A stretch of 64,000 nucleotides of DNA from Ecytonucleospora hepatopenaei (lineage: Eukaryota > Microsporidia > Enterocytozoonidae): NCBI GenBank assembly GCA_026692725.1, contig JAPMUG010000002.1, positions 248,001-312,000 of the forward strand. The letters run 5' to 3'. The position numbers were made by a program, and so were the translations under genes. Below, in pieces: positions 39,591-48,269 of this stretch (within the stretch, counting starts at the first letter, position 1; each line of letters starts with the position of its first letter). The notes below the pieces were generated by a model, which saw only the letters and a list, made by a program, of their open reading frames with translations, was not told the origin of the DNA and did no database searches.

Positions 39591-39860
39591 TTTTGGTGCT
39601 TATTCTTTCATTTTATTTTTATTTATATTTATTAATTTTATACTATTTTTATTTTAATATTATTGATAAATTTATTTATATTATTACTTATTGTATGTAG
39701 TTAATAATAATATTTTTATTTTTAGTGCAGTGTAGATAAAATTATATCGAAATAATTAGTATTTTATTTATTTTAAAAGTTTATTTTTTAGATATTTGTT
39801 TTTATCTTGTAATATTTTATTTGTTTCAGATGTATTTTTATTTTAACATCTTTTTATTAC

Positions 39861-42800
39861 ATGCTTAACAAAAACATGATTTCTACAGACCCTAAAAATG
39901 TTGAACACAAAATAGAACAACGCATTCAAAACATCAAAAATCAATATCCAATCACAACAAATCCACCTTATAACAAAAAACAAAAAAAGAAACTCAACAA
40001 AAAATTAAGAGCTTTAAAAGAATTTTTCTTTTCTGAAATCTCTTACATAAACGATCTTAATATTTGGGAAAAAGATTTTAGAAAAGAAATTTTAAACATG
40101 AAGTGTATTCCAAACAAAGACAAATACTTTCTTAACGAACATCTATTTACCAACTTAGCTGAAATTATAAACATACACACACAAATTTTAGGAAAACTAA
40201 AATCTCTTAATTATCAACTTTTATGCAAGCATAACAAACAAAATAATATTGAAATTTTGTCACAAGAAAAATACGAAGAAGAATGTGAATTTGTACTTCC
40301 ACTTGACTGCGATATAGACTGTAATCTAATTGAATATGCATCTTTGTACATAACAAATTTTACACAGGCAACCAACTTTTATTTAGAGTACATAAAATTT
40401 TTACCTTACTCCATATACGAATTTGAAAGAATTTCAAAATCAAACAAAGAATTTGCAAAAGAAGTGCACAACTGGCTACTTAAACACAAATTGCTACAGC
40501 TTGGGGTCAACAACTTTTTCTTTCGTCCGCTAACAAAGGCTTCTAGATATCCAATTTTATTTAAAGCAATCAAAAAACACGAATTAAACAAAGTAAACAT
40601 AAAATTATATGATGAAGTACTAGAGGGACTAGAAAATGCAAATGACCTAAATGATTTGGTTTACAGTTCCATGCAAACATATCTAAATGTTTACAATTTT
40701 ATGAATTTAATCACATTTAGATTAAAATCACAAAATATTTTTGCATTAAATTTGATGGACAAAAGAACTAAAATAAATTTTAACCAGGAGGTCATCGTTA
40801 AGAAAACTATTATACAATTTGCATCACTTAAAAATGTGGTAATTTTAAATACGGTTTTGTTGATTTGTGAATTAAGAAAAGACCAATTTGAGAAAATTGT
40901 GGTGGACACTGAGCCTCTTTTTTTATCCAAGTGTCTTATCACCAAGGAAAGACTAGTATTTTTTGAGCAGGCAGACAGGCTTGAAAAATACTGGCCAATT
41001 TATTTATTGCAAAAAGAAACTTTAAACATCAAAGGGTTTTACTTTACAGATGAATTTTCGAGAAATGCAACATATGAAAAGTTCAAGCTTTTTATTAAAG
41101 AAGCACAGCCTTATAACACAAATCATGATTTTAACATAAAAAGATTGGAGGAAGAGATTAGTACAGAAGATAACAAAATACATTTTATTTTAGAACACGG
41201 TTCTACAGACATACGAAATATAAGCACGATTTATGAGATGAGCACAGATTTAAATTTTGAATACAAAGGAAATTCACGTGAAGAAGAAGTTGAAAATATA
41301 CCTGAGATTGAAAAAGACGTGATTTCTTTTAAAAAGGAAAAAAACAACAAATATTCTAAGACTAACAAAGATGTACAATCGTCAGACATTGAATGGAAAC
41401 CATCCTGTGACCTTAAAAATAAATACGTGGGTAATGTGCTTAATACAACAAAAATATTAAATTCTGTGTTTCCAACAAAAAATGAAGAAGAAAAGAAAAT
41501 GTTTGAACAATTTTATAAAAATAAATTGGAGGAGGAACAAAAAGAACAGGAAAGAGAAACAAAGGAAAATATTACAGACTCAGACATTTATGATGAAGAA
41601 AAATTCAGCAAAAACCTTTCAGCAGCAAATTGCCTAAGTCTTTTTACTTCTCCAGGTGTTTTTTATTTTAACTTTAAATTTTCTAAGGTGGAATTTCCCG
41701 GCGAAAATAAAAAAATTAAGATTTTTTCATCTGAAAAAGGTATTTTTAAGATTCTAAATGGAGAAACAATAAAATTATGGAACCAACCAGCAAAAAAGAT
41801 AATTTTTGATGCAGAACACCAACTGCTGCTTTACCAAATAAAAGACAAGCTCTACATTTCAAGTTTTAGTGCAGAATCAACAAATTTGAATCCACGGGAA
41901 ATAAATATAGAAATTTATGATTTCTTTTTTGGAAAAGACAGCAATTCAACAACAATAATTTTGTGCACAAAAGGAGACTATAGCTTTACATTGCTTTATT
42001 TGTTAAATATTTTGGTCTTTGACGATTATGTTAGCATAAAATTCCAGAAAAATTTATACGTGGGATCAAACATTAATGACATTATCTACTTCAGGAAGAA
42101 ACTAATTGTTGCAGGAAAAAGTTTTGAAATTGTAGACATTCAAACTTTGAGAATTCAAGATTTTTTGGAAACATACGATGTTTACACAAATTCATTCCTA
42201 AATGCAATCGACAATAAAAAGGCAAAAACAATTTTTCAAATAAACAATGACACCTTTCTGATGTGCTTTAATGGCGTTGGATTTTATGTTGATGCAACAG
42301 GTAACTTAAAATACACGCATATACACTTTACGTGGGAAGAAACTGGAAATGAGTTTAGAATCTACAGAAGGTGGGTAATTGTGATTTCAAGCAATTACAT
42401 AAGTTTTTTTAATTTAAATTCAGGTGAAATTGAATTTTGCAAAGGGTTTAAAAATGGCAAGTTTGTTTCAAATAGCGAACAACTTAAATTTTTTAATGAT
42501 ACTGGAATATATACAATTGAAATTATGACAAAGGACAAAGAAAAAGCATATATACAGAATAAAGAAGTAGAAACAAGTAGGAAGGCATCTTTAAGCACTG
42601 TAAAAAACGAAAACAAACGTGATTTTTCAAAAAATGCAAATTCTGATGATTTGGTAATAAAAAAACAAAGTAAAGCACATGTAAATTCCAAGAGAAAGTT
42701 TAATACATGGAAGAAATTGCCAAAAAAATCAGAAAAGGAAGAAAAGGATACAAAAATATACTTAAACCAGCAAACAGGAACTTTTGAATCAATTTTAAAC

Positions 42801-42890
42801 GCATATCAAGAAAAATATAAAAATTACAGGCTTATAAGTTTAAAACTTGTTGATCAAGAAAATGAAACATCAAATATAAGTTCAGAATGA
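39861..42890 (+). CDS. Rom2-like Rho guanine nucleotide exchange factor (DH-PH-CNH)
   Basis: A 1009-residue multidomain protein. The DH (RhoGEF) domain spans about residues 45-270: FSEISYINDLNIWEKDFRKE, FTNLAEIINIHTQI, then FFFRPLTKASRYPILFKAI, matching the DH motif LKPxQRxxRYPLLL. A PH-like region follows to about 410, then an acidic, Lys-rich linker (415-590) and a CNH domain (about 610-900; SSEKGIFKILNGETIKLWN, FLMCFNGVGFYVD). The order is that of Rom1/Rom2, exchange factors for Rho1. The C-terminal 100 residues are basic and low complexity. It is the intact paralogue of the gene on the other side of the rDNA. No obvious CCC motif precedes ATG 39861. Confidence 0.8.
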   Translation: MLNKNMISTDPKNVEHKIEQRIQNIKNQYPITTNPPYNKKQKKKLNKKLRALKEFFFSEISYINDLNIWEKDFRKEILNMKCIPNKDKYFLNEHLFTNLAEIINIHTQILGKLKSLNYQLLCKHNKQNNIEILSQEKYEEECEFVLPLDCDIDCNLIEYASLYITNFTQATNFYLEYIKFLPYSIYEFERISKSNKEFAKEVHNWLLKHKLLQLGVNNFFFRPLTKASRYPILFKAIKKHELNKVNIKLYDEVLEGLENANDLNDLVYSSMQTYLNVYNFMNLITFRLKSQNIFALNLMDKRTKINFNQEVIVKKTIIQFASLKNVVILNTVLLICELRKDQFEKIVVDTEPLFLSKCLITKERLVFFEQADRLEKYWPIYLLQKETLNIKGFYFTDEFSRNATYEKFKLFIKEAQPYNTNHDFNIKRLEEEISTEDNKIHFILEHGSTDIRNISTIYEMSTDLNFEYKGNSREEEVENIPEIEKDVISFKKEKNNKYSKTNKDVQSSDIEWKPSCDLKNKYVGNVLNTTKILNSVFPTKNEEEKKMFEQFYKNKLEEEQKEQERETKENITDSDIYDEEKFSKNLSAANCLSLFTSPGVFYFNFKFSKVEFPGENKKIKIFSSEKGIFKILNGETIKLWNQPAKKIIFDAEHQLLLYQIKDKLYISSFSAESTNLNPREINIEIYDFFFGKDSNSTTIILCTKGDYSFTLLYLLNILVFDDYVSIKFQKNLYVGSNINDIIYFRKKLIVAGKSFEIVDIQTLRIQDFLETYDVYTNSFLNAIDNKKAKTIFQINNDTFLMCFNGVGFYVDATGNLKYTHIHFTWEETGNEFRIYRRWVIVISSNYISFFNLNSGEIEFCKGFKNGKFVSNSEQLKFFNDTGIYTIEIMTKDKEKAYIQNKEVETSRKASLSTVKNENKRDFSKNANSDDLVIKKQSKAHVNSKRKFNTWKKLPKKSEKEEKDTKIYLNQQTGTFESILNAYQEKYKNYRLISLKLVDQENETSNISSE

Positions 42891-43050
42891 CGAAAGTTAT
42901 TAAATAACAAAATAGTGATTTTAACAACAATATGCTGGTTTGTAATATAATGTCAAAATATTTGAATTTACAATAATTTAAGATTAAATTTATTCAAATA
43001 TGTTTAATGTTTATTATTTTAATATCTTTGGAAAAATACAATTTTTAAAG

Positions 43051-43590
43051 TTAACAACAAGAATTTTGCTTTTTAGCTGTTTTAAACAACTTTTTTGTCT
43101 GAATAGAAAGATGCTCTGATTTTTCTACCAAATCACTTAATTTCTGGCCACGCTCCAAAACAGATGAGAGTCCTTTGATAACGTTGTTATTTGCCTTTTC
43201 AAGTTCTTTTTCTATTTGGGCACTCAAGTCTTTTTTGTGCCAGTCTTTGTATTCCTGTACAAGTTCATCATAATCTTTTGTAATATCCATGGCTTCATGC
43301 ACGGCCTTAAATCTAACAGCTGAATTGTATTCTGAATCTGTGATGACTATAATTCGCTTCTTTTTATCTTTAAGAGTTGCAATTACGATTTCTTCTTTGT
43401 CAATCTTCTCTATAATTTCATGGTAACTTTCAAAACCAGATTTTAAGTTGGTACAAAATTCAAGAGCTAGTGCCTTTAAAACGTTTTTTATTGTAATTCT
43501 TGCAAAAAAACCATATTTTTCCAAACAAAATGCTTCTTTTGCTATTTTGTTGTTATCATTTCGTACAGCAAACAATGCATAAATGGGCAT
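43051..43590 (-). CDS. YKT6: R-SNARE YKT6 with unusual C-terminal -CC
   Basis: A 179-residue R-SNARE of the Ykt6 type, used in several Golgi and vacuolar fusion steps. The N-terminal longin domain begins PIYALFAV, as in other Ykt6 proteins, and contains YGFFARITIKNVLKALALEF. The SNARE motif follows (about 115-170) with the central Arg in SSVLERGQKLSDLVEKSE. There is no transmembrane segment. The protein ends ...KQNSCC and then TAA, so the usual CCxxx CaaX box is missing its last three residues. Start 43590 is the first ATG; a longer frame begins only at TTG. It is tail-to-tail with the RhoGEF gene. Confidence 0.88.
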   Translation of the reverse strand: MPIYALFAVRNDNNKIAKEAFCLEKYGFFARITIKNVLKALALEFCTNLKSGFESYHEIIEKIDKEEIVIATLKDKKKRIIVITDSEYNSAVRFKAVHEAMDITKDYDELVQEYKDWHKKDLSAQIEKELEKANNNVIKGLSSVLERGQKLSDLVEKSEHLSIQTKKLFKTAKKQNSCC

Positions 43591-44026
43591 AAAAAACAAA
43601 CATTTTTGTTTTTAAATAAAAATAAAGAAAAAATCAAAGAAATATTACAATAATCTATATTAAATTAATAGATAAATGTAAATGATACTAAATAAAATAC
43701 AAAACTATAAATAACAATTCATTATAAAATGTAAAGGATTTATATTGTAAACAAGTGGAAACATTTTATTTAAAATATTAAAATTTTTTCAAAAAACAAA
43801 CATTTTAACTATTAGAAATTTCTCTTATGAAAATATTTTAATGTTTAGAAGCGTATCTTAATAAAAGTTACTAGTATAAAAAATTTTATGTTTAAGGTTA
43901 CAGTTAATAAATTTTAAACTGTATAAAAATTAAAGTTATTTTAGTAAACAAACAGTTATTTAGTTAAAATTTAAAATTTAATAATTAAGAGCATTTAAAT
44001 GTATTTTTACAGTATAAAAGAAAAAC

Positions 44027-44044
44027 GAATTTTCTAGAAAATTT
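44027..44044 (+). promoter_or_regulatory. Heat-shock element 1 upstream of HSP70
   Basis: GAATTTTCTAGAAAATTT has alternating GAA/TTC pentamers (GAA-nn-TTC-nn-GAA-nn-TTt), a near-perfect binding array for heat-shock factor, about 65-83 bases upstream of ATG. Confidence 0.65.
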
Positions 44045-44063
44045 TTTTATGAACTTTTTTATT

Positions 44064-44076
44064 TTCTAGAAGGGAA
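44064..44076 (+). promoter_or_regulatory. Heat-shock element 2 upstream of HSP70
   Basis: TTCTAGAAGGGAA contains an inverted TTC-nn-GAA pair followed by a further GAA, about 35-46 bases before ATG. It repeats the TTCTAGAA core of element 1. Confidence 0.6.
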
Positions 44077-44109
44077 TAAAACATAAAAAAGAAAAATTTT
44101 TTCAACCCA

Positions 44110-46263
44110 ATGAGTAAGCAAGAAGTAACTTTAGGTATTGATTTAGGAACTACCATGTCATGCATGGCAGGTATGGTGCACGGTGAGTTGCAGATTATTG
44201 ACAACCAGGATGGAGAGAGAATTACACCTTCTGTTGTCTGTTTCCCCAAGGACAGCAAGACGGGTAAAACATCAATCGGTAATAACGCAATACTGGCAGC
44301 CCAGTCAAATCCAGAAAATTTTGTTTATGAAGCAAAGAGAATGTTTGGTAAAGGATTTTACCACAAGGATATTCAGCAGAACATGAAATACTGGCCATTT
44401 AAAATTAAGGAAATAAAAGGTAAGGGCGTGGCAGATAAAGATGCAGAGGACAATATTGGTATTTGCGTAACAGTCGATGGTCAGGAAAAAATCTACGAAC
44501 CTATTCAGATATCAGCAGCAGTTTTGAATTATCTTGCAGAGTCAGCAAGAACAAGGCTCAATGCATTTCCAACGTTTATTGTCATAACCGTTCCAGCGTA
44601 TTTCCACGACGGTGCAAAACAAAGAACACTTTTAGCTTCAGAAATTGCATTTTCAAACAAGAAGGATGAAAATAACAACCCACTGAAAGTTGAGACAGTG
44701 CTCTTAGCAGAACCAACAGCAGCAGCAATGTCATATGGATCAATGGTGATGAAGAACAAAAACGAGAAGCTTCCAGCAGACGAAAGGATTTTGGTCTTTG
44801 ACCTGGGTGGTGGAACATACGACGTATCCATCGTAGAATTTATTTACGATCCAGAAAATCCAATTGGAGAAGTTAAGGCAACCGACGGTGATAATTACTT
44901 AGGAGGAGGAGACTTCGATAACATAATCATTGAAATGGCAAAGAACGAGTTTATAAAACAACACGGACAAGCAGCATTTGATAACTGCGACCCACTTGAA
45001 AGAAAAACAAATGAAATTAGGTTAAGACAGGAAGCAATTAAAGTAAAAACACAATTATCCAGCAATACCAGCGCAACATTTAATTTGAGCTGCTACAGAG
45101 GAACACTCGGAATAAACTTTGAAGTATCAAGAAGCAGATTCGAAAGAGCTGCAAGAGGATTGTTTGAAAGACTTGAAGAAAAAGTCAAGGGAGTTCTTTT
45201 GAGCTATGGTAAAATCAATCCAGTCTACTTTGATGATGGTAAGTTGGACATAGAGGGAACTAGAAGAGCAAATCCAGGAAACAACGCAAATTTCAATGAT
45301 ATCATTCAAAACAGCAAGAGAGAGATAAACAGAGTAATTATGGTTGGAGGATCATCAAGAATTCCAAAGGTGGGAGAAACCCTCATGAAAATGTTTGGAG
45401 AAACAGCAGACACTCCTGCAGCACAGAAGAAGGTGGTTGCAGTGCTGAACCCAGACGAGTCAATTGCATACGGAGCAGGTTATTACGCAAATGCATGTAA
45501 ACCGGTGGAAGGAGATAAGGGTGGACACATTTTATTGGTGGACAATACCCCTCTTAACTTGAACATTGAAACACTCGGTGGATTGGCAACTCCTTTGATA
45601 CATGCAAACACAGCAATTCCTGCAAAAGCAACACAGATATTTTCAACAGCAGAAGACAATCAAACAGCAGTGACGATCAGGATTACACAGGGTAACAGGT
45701 CAAAGTCAGCAGATAATTATTTGGTAGGACAGTTTGATTTGAAGGGAATTACTCCGGGTAGAAGAGGAGAAGCACAGATTGAGGTTACTTTTGAGGTGAA
45801 TGAAAACAACATTTTAAACGTAACAGCAGTGGATAAGAAGAGAAACGCAAAGGAGGTATTTGTGCAGAATATCAGCAACAATTTGAGTGATAAAGACATA
45901 GAAAACATGATAAACGATGCAAAGAACCAGGAAGAAGCAGACAAATTGTTTAGGATGAGGTGCGAGAAGAAGAATCAGTACGAGCAAACATTATTTGCAC
46001 TGGATGATGCAGTTGCACAATCTACAGCAGGAGAAGCAGCAAAGGCAGACATTAAGAAAATAGTTGACGACGAACTGTCATGGGTAGGAAGTGAAGACTT
46101 TATGAAGACGGAAGTAGAGGCAATTGAAGCACGTATTAAGCAGAAGACAGATGAAATTCAGAAGGCAATTGCAGCAGGAGGAGCACAAAACCAGGGACAG
46201 CCACAGCCGGATATGAACAACAATCCAACTAACGGCAATAATCCAGATGTACAAGAATTATAA
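44110..46263 (+). CDS. HSP70: Cytosolic HSP70 chaperone
   Basis: A 717-residue Hsp70. The ATPase domain has GIDLGTTMSCMA (about 9-20), LAEPTAAAMSYG, VFDLGGGTYDVSIVE and VMVGGSSRIPKV-type motifs, and the substrate-binding domain begins near TPLNLNIETLGG. It lacks signal and mitosomal presequences, so it is cytosolic. Two oddities are an insertion of about 25-30 residues before the GGSSRIP block (residues 367-395), and a tail ending NNPDVQEL instead of the EEVD that binds TPR co-chaperones. Length exceeds the usual 640-680. Codons are relatively regular, consistent with high expression. CAACCCA precedes ATG, and two heat-shock-element-like arrays lie 35-85 bases upstream. Confidence 0.95.
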   Translation: MSKQEVTLGIDLGTTMSCMAGMVHGELQIIDNQDGERITPSVVCFPKDSKTGKTSIGNNAILAAQSNPENFVYEAKRMFGKGFYHKDIQQNMKYWPFKIKEIKGKGVADKDAEDNIGICVTVDGQEKIYEPIQISAAVLNYLAESARTRLNAFPTFIVITVPAYFHDGAKQRTLLASEIAFSNKKDENNNPLKVETVLLAEPTAAAMSYGSMVMKNKNEKLPADERILVFDLGGGTYDVSIVEFIYDPENPIGEVKATDGDNYLGGGDFDNIIIEMAKNEFIKQHGQAAFDNCDPLERKTNEIRLRQEAIKVKTQLSSNTSATFNLSCYRGTLGINFEVSRSRFERAARGLFERLEEKVKGVLLSYGKINPVYFDDGKLDIEGTRRANPGNNANFNDIIQNSKREINRVIMVGGSSRIPKVGETLMKMFGETADTPAAQKKVVAVLNPDESIAYGAGYYANACKPVEGDKGGHILLVDNTPLNLNIETLGGLATPLIHANTAIPAKATQIFSTAEDNQTAVTIRITQGNRSKSADNYLVGQFDLKGITPGRRGEAQIEVTFEVNENNILNVTAVDKKRNAKEVFVQNISNNLSDKDIENMINDAKNQEEADKLFRMRCEKKNQYEQTLFALDDAVAQSTAGEAAKADIKKIVDDELSWVGSEDFMKTEVEAIEARIKQKTDEIQKAIAAGGAQNQGQPQPDMNNNPTNGNNPDVQEL

Positions 46264-46488
46264 AAATAATACATTTATATTATATATATTTATATATAAT
46301 ATTTTTTTATATTCAATATATCATTAATTTATTTAGAGAATTGTTTCATTTAGAGAATTATCTTATAAGGTTTATTTCAATGTAGGGGAGTTGAGATAAA
46401 TAAAATATTATTAAATTATTTATTATTATTTTATTAACTAATTCTAATAATTTATTTAAGAATATTATAAATTATTAATAGAATGTTT

Positions 46489-47859
46489 TTAATCATTTGC
46501 TTTTAACTCTTCTAATCTTTTTTCTAGTTCTTTTACTCTATCATAGGCTTCAAAAGAATTATTTAGCTTTTTAAAAGTTTCTTTAAAAGATTTGCTGTCT
46601 TTTATATCAATACTTTCTTTTAATTCCTTAGCTTTTTCTGCTAATTCTTCATATTTAATTTTTAATTGTCTTTCAATTCTTTTTATTTCTTCTTTAACCT
46701 TTGTTATAGTTTGTAATATTTCATTTATTAGACTTTTAATATTTTCACCTTCTTCTATGGATTTATTACATTCTTCTAGATGCTTTCTTACTGAATCTAA
46801 TTCTTTTCTTTGCATTTCCATGTATTTTTTGTTTTCTTCTAATTTGTATTCTAGTTTTTTAGGTTCATTATTACCAAAGTTACTCTCATCATTACCTAAA
46901 TTTTGTTCATCAATTGGTTCAACTTTGCTTTTACTTGATTTTATATCCATTGCAATATTTTCAAGATTTTCTTTAAGCTTTTTAACACATTCTGTATTTT
47001 CTTTTATTTCCTTTTCAATTCTTTCTTTATTATGCATTAATTTAATAAATTCTTCAATTTCTGATTTTTCTTTATTTAACTTTTCAAATAATTTTACCAT
47101 TTCATTATATGTTAAATTTCCTTCTGAAGTTTTATATCTTTTTTCGCTTGAATTATATTTTTTAAAACCCATAAATGGCATTACAGCGTTATATACTCTT
47201 TTACCTGCATATGTAAAATATCCATCATTGATCACTTCTAATTTTTCTAAATTATTCCTTTCTTCTTCTAAAGCTTTTATTCTTTCTTTTAACTCCTCCA
47301 GCAATTTTTTAAAATCATCTTCATTAACCAAATTTAAATTATTTTCTGCTAATTTATTCATGTTTGTCTGTACTTGACCAAGTTCTTCTTGTAAAGTTTT
47401 AATTGTTTTTAAAAAATCTTTAATTTCTTTATCTAACTTTTTCTTTTGATCATCAAGGTGGTTAATCCTTGATATATAAATTAAATCTTTTTCTAATGTT
47501 TTAATTTCTTCTTCTACTTTTTTTATTTCCTGTTGAAGAAAATCTGTTCTTTTTCTATGTAAAAATTCCCTTTCGTCCTCTCTAAAAACATTTTCTTGTA
47601 ATTCTTTCTTTTCCTTTTCCAATTGTTCAAGTTTTTCTTTTGATTCATCAATTTTACCTTCTAATTTAACTGTATCTTCTTTTATTTTATTAGATTCAGT
47701 ATATATAGCATAATATTTAGACCAGAGACGACGTACATTATCAGACAGGCAATTTTTACAATTTTTAAAGTCTTCTCTTTTTATATTTAAATCAGTCTCT
47801 ACAGTTTCAACTTCATCCAATGTGGCAGAAATACACCGATATAAAAATAAAAACAGCAT
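46489..47859 (-). CDS. Secreted coiled-coil protein, paralogue 1
   Basis: A 456-residue protein of unknown function. It begins with a signal peptide (MLFLFLYRCISA), and nearly all the rest is coiled coil rich in K, E, N and L. One non-coiled island (residues 230-270) contains TYAGKRVYNAVMPFMGFKKY and RYKTSEGNLTYNEM, which is shared with the neighbouring gene at 48270-49700. Two cysteines (KNCKNC) lie near residue 38. ATG 47859 is chosen over 47868 because its context ATCCTCATG matches the paralogue's ATCCCTCATG. An extracellular, spore-wall or polar-tube-associated structural role is plausible for such secreted coiled coils but is only inference. Confidence 0.75.
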   Translation of the reverse strand: MLFLFLYRCISATLDEVETVETDLNIKREDFKNCKNCLSDNVRRLWSKYYAIYTESNKIKEDTVKLEGKIDESKEKLEQLEKEKKELQENVFREDEREFLHRKRTDFLQQEIKKVEEEIKTLEKDLIYISRINHLDDQKKKLDKEIKDFLKTIKTLQEELGQVQTNMNKLAENNLNLVNEDDFKKLLEELKERIKALEEERNNLEKLEVINDGYFTYAGKRVYNAVMPFMGFKKYNSSEKRYKTSEGNLTYNEMVKLFEKLNKEKSEIEEFIKLMHNKERIEKEIKENTECVKKLKENLENIAMDIKSSKSKVEPIDEQNLGNDESNFGNNEPKKLEYKLEENKKYMEMQRKELDSVRKHLEECNKSIEEGENIKSLINEILQTITKVKEEIKRIERQLKIKYEELAEKAKELKESIDIKDSKSFKETFKKLNNSFEAYDRVKELEKRLEELKAND

Positions 47860-48269
47860 GAGGATCATTTTAAAAAATTTTTGATCTTAAATTTTATGAT
47901 TTTGATCAATAAATATAATGTTTCTTTCTTATGTATTCGTGTAAGATTAATCATAAATAATAAAAATTATTTAAATCATTTTTTATCATAAGTTAGATTA
48001 TATAATATTTTTAAAATTTTGAGTAATTTTTATTTTAGTTATTTTTTAAGTAAAAAAGTCACTAAGTTGTTAATTTTTTATGATTATTGTTTTCAAACGA
48101 AATTTAACACTATATTATTAATTTTTTAATCTTAATATACTGCCATTCTTTTAAACTTAAAAAATAAGCATAAAATAATCAATACTAATAAAAAACATTA
48201 AATAAAATCTAACAAAGAATATTTAAAAATATGTAAGAAGAAAATATTTGTTATTTAACTTTTTATTCA
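47860..48269. other. AT-rich intergenic region between the coiled-coil paralogues
   Basis: About 410 bases, strongly AT-rich. No gene, tRNA or clear repeat is recognised; the only signal is the CCTC preceding the 47859 start. Confidence 0.5.

Larger units (their letters stand above)
43591..44109. other. YKT6-HSP70 divergent intergenic region with heat-shock elements
   Basis: About 520 bases of AT-rich DNA shared by two divergent genes. The only clear signals are the heat-shock-element-like arrays near the HSP70 start, plus a weaker GAAATTTC at about 43821. No gene is seen. Confidence 0.6.

Noticed and set aside
46592..47377. 261-codon hydrophobic open frame opposite the coiled-coil gene
   Set aside because: It is the antisense of a Lys/Glu-rich coiled coil, which always gives Phe/Leu/Ser-rich frames. 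The sense gene has a signal peptide, a paralogue and a start signal.
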